Assembly (NCBI RefSeq): GCF_030064675.1 | Contig: NZ_CP116413.1 | Coordinates: 1,273,001 to 1,337,000, forward strand | From: Crossiella sp. CA-258035 | GTDB lineage: Bacteria > Actinomycetota > Actinomycetes > Mycobacteriales > Pseudonocardiaceae | Length of the DNA: 64,000 nucleotides | Reading direction: 5' to 3' | Shown here: one piece after another, positions 33,125 to 42,353 of the stretch | How the letters are laid out: every line of letters begins with the position of its first letter | Position numbering within the stretch: the stretch's first letter is position 1 | The notes under the pieces: generated by a model | Told to the model about the DNA's origin: nothing | What the model saw: only the letters and a program-made list of their open reading frames with translations | Databases searched by the model: none | Program-made: the position numbers and the translations under genes

Positions 33125-33774
33125 GCGCGAGCTGGAACCAACGCCGGCTGGCCAAGCGCGCGGAGCCCGGCGACGGGCGGGCGCTCAAGCCCTTCCGCTG
33201 GTGGCAGATGGTGTGGCGCTCGGTGTTGTCGATCACCCTGCCGGTCCACGGACGTCCGGTCGTGCACACCGTCGAGGTCAAACACGGCGGGGACGCCCAG
33301 TCCGGCGTGGTGCGGGCCGGGCTCTACCTCGACGGCCGCCTCCAGTTGGAGTCGAAGCTGCCGGCGCGCTTTCCGGTCGCGGGCGGTCACATCGAGGTCC
33401 GCAAGAGCGAGGCAGGCATGCGCCGCTGCCACTTCCTCAGCGACGACGGCACGGTGCGGCCTCTCGCACCCGACCCGCGATCCGCCGAGGGACGACGCAT
33501 GCGCTTTGCCCGCGAGCATCCCACCGCCAGCGGGCTCATCGGCGCCGTCTCGATCCTGATGCTGCTCATCGGCCTCGGATTGAACCTGCTGCAGATGGCA
33601 GAACCGATCTCCCAGATCCCGCCGATCGCCGCCACGCTGGGCACGTTCGAGTCACCGCTGCGGCTGCCGGTGTGGCTCAACCTGACACTAGGTGTCGGCG
33701 CCGCGGTCGGCGCCATCGAGCGCGCGATGCGCATGCGCTACCACTGGCTCCTCGACAGCGGCGCCGGCACCTAG
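33121..33774 (+). CDS. hypothetical membrane protein, coupled to the upstream gene
   Basis: 217 aa. The N-terminal 130 residues form a soluble beta-rich domain (TLPVHGRPVVHTVEVKH, AGLYLDGRLQLESKLPARFPV), and two hydrophobic helices follow (LIGAVSILMLLIGLGLNLL and LPVWLNLTLGVGAAVGAIERA). Co-translation with the preceding membrane protein suggests a two-subunit membrane assembly. Its stop TAG shares bases with a possible convergent minus-strand stop at 33771. Function is not recognised. Confidence 0.72.
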   Translation: MSASWNQRRLAKRAEPGDGRALKPFRWWQMVWRSVLSITLPVHGRPVVHTVEVKHGGDAQSGVVRAGLYLDGRLQLESKLPARFPVAGGHIEVRKSEAGMRRCHFLSDDGTVRPLAPDPRSAEGRRMRFAREHPTASGLIGAVSILMLLIGLGLNLLQMAEPISQIPPIAATLGTFESPLRLPVWLNLTLGVGAAVGAIERAMRMRYHWLLDSGAGT

Positions 33775-34017
33775 TACCGCAACGACACGTCGCGGTCGGT
33801 GCGTGCGGTGATCGTGCCGGCGGCGGCCAGCTTCAGCGCGGTGGCTGCGTCGAGGCCCACTGGCCTTGGTGGATCTACCACTCCTGCCGTCGCCTCGTCG
33901 AGACCGGCGAAGTTGGCCTGTCTCGGGAGGACCCAGAAGGGCTGGAGTACCTCCCGTTCCGCGTCAAGCAGCCCGCTGGCGGCAGCTTCGTCCCAAGACT
34001 GGCTGCGATGGCCAGCT
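33771..34017 (-). pseudogene. possible C-terminal remnant of an unidentified minus-strand gene
   Basis: A minus-strand frame of about 80 codons ends at the TAG at 33773 with the plausible C-terminal sequence VGLDAATALKLAAAGTITA and then RTDRDVSLRY. It is closed upstream by a stop at 34018 with no start. Amino-acid composition is protein-like, but the other strand is equally GC-patterned, so this is weak. If real, it is a gene fragment left beside the integration site. Confidence 0.25.
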
Positions 34018-34206
34018 CACGGGGTACATCGGTGGCGAGGTTGGCGGAATCGCTGTGCGACCTTTGAGGTCAACGTCGACGCGGCACGAAATGCGCCGGA
34101 CGACGGTGCCAGGGTCCGCCGGTGCTGACTCTGATGGCGCTGCGGCCGGTCCAGGGCGCGTTGAGGGAGCGACCACATGTCCGCAGTGGACAGTTCAAAA
34201 TGAACA

Positions 34207-34232
34207 GTCCCACCTACTGATGCAGGTGGGAC
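34207..34232 (-). terminator. probable ancestral tRNA-Lys terminator, now beside attL
   Basis: GTCCCACCT and AGGTGGGAC pair across an 8-base loop just outside the left att repeat. Read on the minus strand, it follows the displaced tRNA 3' end by about 10 bases and is followed by TGTTCATTTT. It most likely terminated tRNA-Lys transcription before the element inserted. Confidence 0.5.
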
Positions 34233-34242
34233 CGATTCTGTA

Positions 34243-34287
34243 TTGTGCGCCGCCAGGGACTCGAACCCCGAACCCGCTGATTAAGAG
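34243..34287 (-). repeat. attL: displaced 3' part of tRNA-Lys
   Basis: 45 bases identical to 43686-43730. They contain the 3' acceptor strand, T-arm, variable loop and the 3' side of the anticodon arm of tRNA-Lys(CTT), but no 5' half, so no tRNA can form. This is the far attachment site of the integrated element. Confidence 0.93.
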
Positions 34288-35132
34288 ACGGCGTGGTGTC
34301 GTATTGCGTGATGTCGGGCAGGTTCGCCAGGTGTCGTTTTCGCAGGTCGTGTCGAGCCGCGCATGTCGGGGCATGCCGCGTGCTGTCGGCACGTTCTCCG
34401 CAGTGGAGCAACCACGGAGCAGCCAGATCAACGCGCGGCATGCAGCGGAGGCGTGCGCAGGTTGGTGTCCTCGGCGGGATCACCAAGAGATAGGAACAGG
34501 GTCGACCAGGGGATTCGCACCGGCGGCTTGGTCATCGAGTCGTCTTTCGGGTTGCCTGGAGCAGGGCGACGTTTGCCAAGCATGGGTGGCGTGGTGCTTC
34601 GCTTAGATGCTTGCCCATGTGGGGGCCTGACCGCGCACCCCGGGGCTTGGACAGCGCGTGAGTGGGCAGGGGGCAGCGCACGCCGCGGGCTCTGTTGGAC
34701 TTGCCCCCTCCGGTGTGAACCAGGGACGCTACAGTGCGCCGACCTGCGGAAACGAAACTTCCCCAGGTCGGCGTGGTTCCGTTCAGAGCCGTTGAATGCA
34801 GTTCAGGGCCGTTGAGTGCGCCCGTCTGCTCCCCCAACTCCCCGCGCTGCTTCCCGACGGGCGGTAGCCGCTTCCAGTCGACGCTGATCTTTACACCGAG
34901 CTTGCCGGCGAACGGCATACCGACCGGCGCCGAAGAAGCCGTCCATGCGTAGTGGCATGCCTGCTTGACCCGAGTGGATGTGGTTGGTTGGCACGCACAG
35001 TGTCGTGATACGCAAAGATGCTCTTGTGAGGCACCGGCTGCTGCAGACCGTGCGCCGCCTGTTCGGACGGCGCGCACGGGCTCGCGTTGAGCGTCCAACA
35101 TCTATCGTCGAGTGAGCGTCGTGAGGAGCCTT
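34288..35132. other. noncoding left end of the integrated element
   Basis: 845 bases between attL and hsdM. I see no reading frame with protein-like composition. The longest minus-strand frame (34532-35101) is Arg/Ser/Thr-rich without recognisable motif and was not accepted. The promoter of the hsd operon must lie in its right part. No clear -35/-10 pair was assigned. Confidence 0.4.
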
Positions 35133-36878
35133 GTGAGCACCCTCGGTAGTTTCATCTGGTCGATCGCCGACCAACTTCGGGGTCCCTACCGCCCCAACCA
35201 GTACGGCAACGTCATCCTCCCTCTCACGATCCTGCGTCGCCTCGACTGCATCCTCGAGCCTGACCGGGAGACGGTCCGGGAGTTGGCGGCTAAGTATGAC
35301 AACCCGAACCGGCTCAGGATCGAGGTCAAGAAGGCGACCGGCCGGCCGTTCTACAACACCTCGAACTACTCCTTCGTCAACCTGCTGGCTGACGCCGACG
35401 GGCTGGCGGACAACCTGGCCGACTACATCGACCGGTTCTCGCCCGATGTCGACGTGTTCGAGTACTTCGACTTCAAGAAGGAGATCCTCAACCTGGAGAA
35501 GGCCGGGCTCCTGCGTGAGGTCATCACGTCCTTCAAGGCCGTCGGCCTACATCCGGACGTCGTCTCCAACGCCGACATGGGCGACGCGTTCGAGTACATC
35601 ATCCGCAAGTTCAACGAGGCCGCGAACGAGACCTCCGGTGACCACTACACCCCGCGGGACGCGATCCGGCTGCTGGTCGACCTGCTCTTCGCTGAAAAGG
35701 ACGTCGACCTGGCCGAGGCTGGCATCGTCCGTACAGTGTACGATCCTACGGCGGGCACCGGCGGCATGCTCGCCTTGGCCGAGGAGTACCTGCTCACGCA
35801 CAACCCCGACGCGAAGCTGAGCCTGTTCGGCCAGGAGTACAACCCGCAGTCGTACGCGATCTGCAAGTCCGACCTGCTCGCTAAGGGCCACGACGCGTCC
35901 AACATCGCCTTCGGCAACACGCTCACCGATGACGCGTTCAAGGGCCGCCAGTTCGACTTCTGTATGTCCAACCCGCCGTATGGCGTCGACTGGAAGCAGT
36001 ACGCCAAGGCGGTCATAAAAGAGCGCGACGAAGCAGGTCCCTATGGTCGGTTCGCCCCCGGCCTTCCGTCGACCTCGGACGGGCAGATGCTCTTCCTGCT
36101 CCACCTGGTTCACAAGATGCGGGCGCCGGAGGACGGCGGCGGTCGGGCCGGGATCGTGATGAACGGCTCGCCGCTCTTCAACGGCGCCGCCGAGTCTGGC
36201 CCCTCCAACATCCGCAAGTGGCTACTGGAGAACGATCTGGTCGATGCCATCATCGCGCTGCCGACCAACATGTTCTTCAACACCGGCATCGCCACCTACA
36301 TCTGGATCCTCGACAACGACAAGCATTCCGACCGCAAGGGCCTGGTCCAGCTCATCGACGGCACCTCGTTCTGGACCAAGATGCGCAAGAACCTCGGCTC
36401 CAAGGGACGCGAAATCAGCGATGCCGACCGCGACAAGGTCGTGAAGCTGTACGACGACTTCATCAATGCCGACCCGGACTGCTCCAAGGTGCTGCGCAAC
36501 GACGAGTTCGGCTACTGGACCATCACCGTCGAGCGCCCCCTTCTCGACGAGTCTGGCCAGCCGGTAGTGGACCGCAAGGGCAATCCCAAACCGGACACCA
36601 AGAAGCGCGACACCGAGAACGTCCCATTCACCTACGGCGGCTCGACCGCTGGCGCTGTGGGCAAGGCCGAGGTCGTCCAGGCGTACTTCGATGCCGAGGT
36701 GAAGCCGCATGTCCCCGACGCCTGGATCGATTGGGCCAAGGTCAAGGTCGGCTACGAAATCCCCTTCACCCGCCACTTCTACAAGTACGTCCCACCCCGC
36801 CCTCTCGCCGAGATCGACGCTGACCTGGAAAAGCAGGTCGCCAAGATCCTCGACCTCCTCCGGGAGGTTGAGGGATGA
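35133..36878 (+). CDS. hsdM: type I restriction-modification DNA methyltransferase subunit
   Basis: 581 aa from the GTG at 35133 (AGGAG four bases upstream; a GTG at 35112 is also in frame). An N-terminal helical HsdM_N domain (SIADQLRGPYRPNQYGNVIL) precedes the N6-adenine methylase domain with the SAM motif DPTAGTGGML (about residues 204-213) and the catalytic SNPPYGV (NPPY at 280-283). With HsdS it methylates adenine in a bipartite recognition site, and with HsdR it forms the restriction complex. It overlaps hsdS by 4 bases. Confidence 0.95.
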   Translation: MSTLGSFIWSIADQLRGPYRPNQYGNVILPLTILRRLDCILEPDRETVRELAAKYDNPNRLRIEVKKATGRPFYNTSNYSFVNLLADADGLADNLADYIDRFSPDVDVFEYFDFKKEILNLEKAGLLREVITSFKAVGLHPDVVSNADMGDAFEYIIRKFNEAANETSGDHYTPRDAIRLLVDLLFAEKDVDLAEAGIVRTVYDPTAGTGGMLALAEEYLLTHNPDAKLSLFGQEYNPQSYAICKSDLLAKGHDASNIAFGNTLTDDAFKGRQFDFCMSNPPYGVDWKQYAKAVIKERDEAGPYGRFAPGLPSTSDGQMLFLLHLVHKMRAPEDGGGRAGIVMNGSPLFNGAAESGPSNIRKWLLENDLVDAIIALPTNMFFNTGIATYIWILDNDKHSDRKGLVQLIDGTSFWTKMRKNLGSKGREISDADRDKVVKLYDDFINADPDCSKVLRNDEFGYWTITVERPLLDESGQPVVDRKGNPKPDTKKRDTENVPFTYGGSTAGAVGKAEVVQAYFDAEVKPHVPDAWIDWAKVKVGYEIPFTRHFYKYVPPRPLAEIDADLEKQVAKILDLLREVEG

Positions 36879-38137
36879 CCGACTCGGTCCGTCTCAAGTG
36901 GCTGCTCACCGAATCCGACGTGCGAGCGGGGGCGGAAGCCGAGGCCCTGCCGCTGCTGTCGGTCTCGATCAGTTGGGGCGTCCGACGTCGGGAGGCGTCG
37001 GACATGACCACGCGGGCGGCTTCCGAGGATCTGTCCAGCTATAAGCTCTGTCGCGCGGGCGACCTTGTCATCAACCGGATGCGGGCCTTCCAGGGCGCGC
37101 TCGGCATCGCGCCGGAGGACGGGGTCGTCAGCCCAGACTACGCGGTGCTGCGAGTCGCCCCAATGGTCGACAAGCGGTGGCTGAACTACTTCCTGACCAG
37201 CGGATTCACTGTGGCGACGATGGCGAGCCTGGTTCGCGGCATCGGCGGAACCGAGGCTGGGAATGTTCGAACTCCCCGGCTGAACATCAGCGACCTGCAG
37301 TCGATGACCGCACCACTAGTGTCGGCAGACGAGCAGCGCGCCATCGCCGACTACCTCGACCGCGAGACTGCCCGGATCGACACACTCGTCGAGGAGCAGC
37401 AGCGCCTGATCGAGATGCTCCGCGAGCGACGGCACGCACTCCGCGTGCACGTAGCCCTGCACGGAACGACGCAGGCGGCGGAGGCTGACAGCCCTTTGCC
37501 GTGGGCGAGCAAACTCCCGGCGAGTTGGCGAGTTGTCCCGCTTACCTCGGCAGCTCAACTCGAAAGCGGTCACACGCCAAGCCGATCACGGGAGGATTGG
37601 TGGACGGACTGCTACATCCCATGGGTGAGCCTCCATGACGTTGGCACGATGCGTGGCGCCAAGTACCTTCAAGACACAGCGCAGCGGATCAGCGACGCCG
37701 GAATTGCCAACAGTTCCGCGCGCCTGCTCCCCGTCCGCACTGTCGTCCTTTCTCGTGACGCGACTGTGGGAAGGACAGCGATCATGGGCGTTCCGATGGC
37801 GACGTCGCAGCATTTTGCCGCATGGGTATGTGGACCGCTTCTTGATCCTGAGTACCTCTGGGTCTTGTTCTCGGATGCGATGCAACCGTTCTTCGATTCC
37901 TTCCAGAACGGGTCGACGATCCGCACGATCGGCATGGGGGACCTCAAGGCTTTTCGTATCCCGCTGCCGCCTCTCGGCGAGCAGAGGCGAATCGTCGAGT
38001 ACTTGGACGAGGAGACCCCGAAGATCGACACCGTGATCGCTGAGACGGAGCGGTTCATCGAGCTTGCACGTGAGCGTCGGGCGGCGTTGATCACGGCGGC
38101 GGTGACGGGGCAGATCGACGTGCGGGAGATGGTCTGA
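36875..38137 (+). CDS. hsdS: type I restriction-modification specificity subunit
   Basis: 420 aa with two target-recognition domains (about residues 1-150 and 205-370), each followed by a coiled-coil conserved region: SADEQRAIADYLDRETARID and GEQRRIVEYLDEETPKID. The near-repeat of these two regions is characteristic of HsdS. It determines the bipartite DNA target. The target cannot be read from sequence. It overlaps hsdM by 4 bases and hsdR by 1 base. Confidence 0.94.
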   Translation: MTDSVRLKWLLTESDVRAGAEAEALPLLSVSISWGVRRREASDMTTRAASEDLSSYKLCRAGDLVINRMRAFQGALGIAPEDGVVSPDYAVLRVAPMVDKRWLNYFLTSGFTVATMASLVRGIGGTEAGNVRTPRLNISDLQSMTAPLVSADEQRAIADYLDRETARIDTLVEEQQRLIEMLRERRHALRVHVALHGTTQAAEADSPLPWASKLPASWRVVPLTSAAQLESGHTPSRSREDWWTDCYIPWVSLHDVGTMRGAKYLQDTAQRISDAGIANSSARLLPVRTVVLSRDATVGRTAIMGVPMATSQHFAAWVCGPLLDPEYLWVLFSDAMQPFFDSFQNGSTIRTIGMGDLKAFRIPLPPLGEQRRIVEYLDEETPKIDTVIAETERFIELARERRAALITAAVTGQIDVREMV

Positions 38138-41100
38138 TGGCCGATCACAACGAGGTCGTCTTCGAGTCCGAGATCTGCGAGTACCTGTCCGCTCATGGAT
38201 GGCTGTACTCGGAGGATGACTCCGGCTATGACCGGGAACGGGCGCTGTTCCCCAAGGATCTGTTCGCGTGGTTGGAGGAGACCCAGCAGGCGTCGTACGA
38301 GAAAGCACTGAGGGCGGCGGGGTCGGAGGCGAAGTTCCTGGACGTGCTGGCCACGGCGCTCGACAAGCCTCTCGAACATGGTGGCGGGACGCTGAACATC
38401 CTGCGCAACGGGGTGCAGTACATCGGTGGTGGCCGGCTGAAGATGGCGCAGTTCCGGCCTGAGACCAGCCTGAATGCGACCACGAACGAGCAGTACGCGG
38501 CGATGCGGGTACGGGTTGCACGGCAGGTGCACTTCTCAACCGCTGACCAGCGCAGCATCGACCTGGTCTTCTTCATCAACGGGCTCCCGGTGGCCACCGT
38601 CGAGTTGAAGACCGAGTTCACCCAGTCGCTGGATGAGGCGGTCAACCAGTACCGCAAGAACCGGAACCCGCTGACCAACGGTCGGCCGGAGCCGCTGCTG
38701 TCGTTCGGGCACCGGGCGCTGGTGCACTTCGCGGTCTCCAACGACCTGGCCGCGATGACTACCAAGTTGGAGGGCGAGAAGACACATTTCCTGCCGTTCA
38801 ACATGGGCCATGACAGTGGCGCGGGGAACCCGCCCGGCACGGGCGGGCGGTCAGCGACGGCGTACCTGTGGGAGCGGGTCTGGGAGAAGCACGCCTGGCT
38901 CAACATCATCGGTCGGCTGATGATCGTGGAGACCAAGGAGGAGTGGGACGTCGCGACCGGCATCTCAGTGCGGCGTACGAGCATGCTCTTCCCGCGGTTT
39001 CACCAATGGGAGGCCGTGACGAACATTGTGGCTGCGGTGCGTGCGGAGGGGGTGGGGCACCGTTACCTGATCGAGCATTCGGCAGGGTCGGGCAAGACGA
39101 ACACCATCGCCTGGACCGCGCACCGCCTGGCGCGGCTGCATGTGAACGACGAGAAGGTCTTCGACTCGGTGCTCGTGGTCGTGGACCGCACGGTGCTCGA
39201 TGGGCAGCTCCAGGAAGCGATCCGGCAGATCGACGGGTCGGGGAAGATCGTGGCCACGATCAGCCCGGAAGACGTTCGCAAGGCGGGGGCGAAGTCGAAG
39301 TCCGGGCTGCTGGCGACCGCGTTGAAGAACGGTGAGCTGATCATCGCGGTGACGGTGCAGACCTTCCCGTTCGCGCTCGAGGAGATCCGGGCCGATAAGG
39401 GGTTGAAGGGGAAGCGGTTCGCGGTGATCGCGGACGAGGCGCACTCCTCGCAGTCCGGGCAGATCTCCTCCAAGCTCAAGGCCGTGCTGACCGCTGAGGA
39501 GGTCAAGGAGATCGAGGAGGGTGGCTCCGTCGACGTGGAGTCGATCCTGGTCTCGGAGATGGTTGAGCGGGCGGAGTCGAAGAACATCTCCTACTTCGCG
39601 TTCACCGCGACGCCGAAGAACAAGACCCTCGAGCTATTCGGTCGCAAGGGCCCTGACGGGAAGCCGGTCGAGTTCCACCTGTACTCGATGCGGCAGGCGA
39701 TCGAGGAGGGCTACATCCTTGACGTGCTCAGGGGCTACCAGTCCTACGACACCGCGCTGAAGATCGCCGGCAAGGCCGAGAGCGGCGATGGTGACGAGGT
39801 GGAGGAGGCGGCGGCCCGGAAGGGGTTGATGCGGTGGGTGAAGCTGCACCCAACCAACATCAGCCAGAAGGTGCAGATCATCGTCGAGCACTTCCACGCC
39901 AACGTCGCCCACCTGCTGGAGGGCAAGGCGAAGGCGATGGTCGTGACCGACTCGCGCAAGGCCGCGGTGAAGTACAAGAAGGCGATCGACGCCTACATCG
40001 CCAAGCGGGCTGCCATGGATGCCTCGTACAACTACCGCACCCTGGTCGCTTTCTCCGGCTCGGTGACGATGGCCGAGGGCGAGGAGTGGGTCTCGGACTG
40101 GGGGCCGCAGCCGAGCAAGGATGACGAGTTCACTGAGGCCAACCTGAACCCTGGTGCGGGCTCGGACTTGGCTGCCGCCTTCAAGGGCGCGACGTACAAG
40201 ATCATGCTGGTCGCTAACAAGTTCCAGACCGGGTTCGACCAGCCGCTGCTCTCGGCGATGTACGTCGACAAGAAGCTCTCCGGGGTGACTGCGGTGCAGA
40301 CGCTCTCGCGGCTCAACCGCACCCATCGCACTGCGAGTGGGGAGCAGAAGCGCAAGACGTTCGTCATCGACTTCGTGAACAAACCCGAGGACATCCAAAC
40401 TGCGTTCGAGCCGTACTTCACCAACGCCACCCTGGAGACCGAGACCGACCCGTACGTCGTCTTCCACCTTGCCACCAAGCTCGCCCACGCTGGGATCTAC
40501 ACGCCAGAGCAGGTGCGCGAAGTCGCTGAACTGTGGGTCACCCGGAAAGGCAACAACGCGCTCTCGGCCGCGATCAGCCCGGCCAAGAACGAGTTCGCCC
40601 GCCGCTACGCGGCTGCGATCGAGGCCGACGACAAGGTCACCCTCAACACCCTCGACCTGTTCCGAAAGGACGTTTCCACCCTTGTCCGGCTTTACGATTT
40701 CATGAGCCAGATCGTCGACTACGGCGACCCGTACATGGAGATGCTGTCGATCTTCCTCCGGCTCCTGGAGAAGGTCATCGCAGATGCATCGTGGGCCGCG
40801 GAGGTCGACCTTTCCGATGTCGTCCTGGTAGGAGTCAAGCACAACAAGCGGACTGCGGTCGACATCTCGCTGACCGGCGACGGTGAACTGAAGGGAATCA
40901 GCGCAGCGGGCACCGGCACCCGGAAGGAGCCAAAGTACGTCGCACTCCAGGTCGTCATCGACAAAATGAACGACCTCTTCGGCGCCGAGTCGTTCACCGC
41001 GTCGCAAGTCCGTGAGTTCGTGCAGGGACTGGTGCAGCGGCTGCTCGCCTACCCAGACCTGATCAACCAGACCAAGGTCAACTCGAAAAAGCAGTTCATG

Positions 41101-41271
41101 GAGTCGCAAGACTTCCAGGCTGCGGTCACCGAGGCCGTTGTCGAAAACCAGGAAGCCCACAACGCCATGGCCGACTACTTCTTCAGCGACGGACCTGGCA
41201 TCAGCGCTGTCATCATGGCCCTCGCGGACGCCTTCTATGAGGCCGCGATCGATCAGCATCCAGATGTATGA
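38137..41271 (+). CDS. hsdR: type I restriction endonuclease subunit
   Basis: 1044 aa, the normal length. An N-terminal nuclease domain (HSDR_N) has the catalytic segment DLVFFINGLPVATVELKTEF (Asp and Glu-x-Lys). The SF2 helicase/translocase follows, with Walker A EHSAGSGKTNT near residue 315, DEAHSSQ near residue 431, FTATPKNKT and the later motif NKFQTGFDQP. The C-terminal region binds the methylase complex. It cuts unmethylated foreign DNA after ATP-driven translocation. It is the last gene of the hsd operon and appears intact. Confidence 0.95.
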   Translation: MADHNEVVFESEICEYLSAHGWLYSEDDSGYDRERALFPKDLFAWLEETQQASYEKALRAAGSEAKFLDVLATALDKPLEHGGGTLNILRNGVQYIGGGRLKMAQFRPETSLNATTNEQYAAMRVRVARQVHFSTADQRSIDLVFFINGLPVATVELKTEFTQSLDEAVNQYRKNRNPLTNGRPEPLLSFGHRALVHFAVSNDLAAMTTKLEGEKTHFLPFNMGHDSGAGNPPGTGGRSATAYLWERVWEKHAWLNIIGRLMIVETKEEWDVATGISVRRTSMLFPRFHQWEAVTNIVAAVRAEGVGHRYLIEHSAGSGKTNTIAWTAHRLARLHVNDEKVFDSVLVVVDRTVLDGQLQEAIRQIDGSGKIVATISPEDVRKAGAKSKSGLLATALKNGELIIAVTVQTFPFALEEIRADKGLKGKRFAVIADEAHSSQSGQISSKLKAVLTAEEVKEIEEGGSVDVESILVSEMVERAESKNISYFAFTATPKNKTLELFGRKGPDGKPVEFHLYSMRQAIEEGYILDVLRGYQSYDTALKIAGKAESGDGDEVEEAAARKGLMRWVKLHPTNISQKVQIIVEHFHANVAHLLEGKAKAMVVTDSRKAAVKYKKAIDAYIAKRAAMDASYNYRTLVAFSGSVTMAEGEEWVSDWGPQPSKDDEFTEANLNPGAGSDLAAAFKGATYKIMLVANKFQTGFDQPLLSAMYVDKKLSGVTAVQTLSRLNRTHRTASGEQKRKTFVIDFVNKPEDIQTAFEPYFTNATLETETDPYVVFHLATKLAHAGIYTPEQVREVAELWVTRKGNNALSAAISPAKNEFARRYAAAIEADDKVTLNTLDLFRKDVSTLVRLYDFMSQIVDYGDPYMEMLSIFLRLLEKVIADASWAAEVDLSDVVLVGVKHNKRTAVDISLTGDGELKGISAAGTGTRKEPKYVALQVVIDKMNDLFGAESFTASQVREFVQGLVQRLLAYPDLINQTKVNSKKQFMESQDFQAAVTEAVVENQEAHNAMADYFFSDGPGISAVIMALADAFYEAAIDQHPDV

Positions 41272-42353
41272 GTAATTTCGATGTCGGAAAGGGACTCTGG
41301 AGCAGAGGTTAGACAGCGACAGTGACCGCAACTCCACCGTTATCGAGGAACCGAAGTGCGACTGCATCGCACCTCGGAGGTAGGTGTTGATCTGCTAGGT
41401 GAAAAGACGGTATAAGCGGTAAGTTCAGGACGCCGTGGATGCCAACTCCAGGGATGGAGCCGACGACCACAAACGCCTTCCATATTACACTTTCTCCGGT
41501 AAGGCATGACAGCTGCCGTTCGCCGTTCGGGGATCATCACCCTGTTGGAGTTGTCCAGGGAGCAGGAAGCCGCGGTTGAACGCTGAAAGCAGGGACCGTG
41601 CTGGTGGGTCTGCAGAACACCAGCAGGATGTATCTGCGTCCGCAGCCGTGGCGGCCCGGCTTGAAGAGCCCCCTAACCATCGCTGGTGCCGCCGCCCTGC
41701 AGTCGCGCAACCGCTTCCACCGCCAGGTGCCCGTCCCCGGCCTACGTGTTCATCGCCGGAACGCCGGCCCTCCTAGCTGGTGGGGATCCGCAAACCTGGC
41801 GTTGTCAGGCGCTGTTGGTCAGCGCTGGTTCTTTGAGGCGAGTGCTGGCAGCGAATCGCGGTCCGGGTTCGGCCGGTCTGAGAATTATGACAGTTATACT
41901 AAATGCTGGAAAATTTCTGATTAATCCAGCGTAAGGCTAGGGTAGTCGCCCGGGGAGCGTATCAAGTGCCGTTTGGTCGGGCAAAGAGAAGCTGGGACTG
42001 TAATATAAACGAATTCCATTTTTGGCGGGAGTCCTGGGTCGTCCGTGCTGGCGGTGTTGGAGGCAAGAGCTGGGTTGAGTGGTGGCCGCCAAGATTGTGG
42101 ATTTGCCGAAACCGCAGGGGAAAAGTGTCCTGTTCTGTCTTGATGTGAAATTGACTGTCGAGTGTAATCCTTTTGGGTGTTAAATTCAGTCTATAGGGGA
42201 CTTGTTGGGCGGGGATCCGGGGTCTCTCCTGGTTGTGAGGGCGCCGATGCTTGGCTGGCCTGACGCGCCTTGGGCAGCGGCTCCCTCGGGTTTCCCTAGC
42301 TGTTACAAGATCGGATGACCTGTTGCTTGAGGATCCATAAGCGGGTGAGAGTC
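41272..42353. other. gene-free stretch between hsdR and integrase
   Basis: 1,082 bases without a convincing coding frame. The short frames at 41576-41934 lack motifs and overlap one another. The segment 41870-42190 is strikingly AT-rich for this genome (runs such as AAATTTCTGATTAAT) and may hold the integrase promoter or a decayed excisionase/regulator gene. I could not recognise one. Confidence 0.4.

Noticed and set aside
34243-34330. A second tRNA-Lys gene
   Set aside because: Only the 3' 45 bases match. Beyond TTAAGAG the sequence no longer pairs, so it is an att remnant.
34532-35101. Minus-strand frame of 189 codons at the left end of the islet
   Set aside because: No motif, basic low-complexity composition, overlap with the hsd promoter region, and no ribosome site.
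41576-41934. Short overlapping frames after hsdR as an excisionase
   Set aside because: No helix-turn-helix or Xis-like pattern, and the frames overlap each other.
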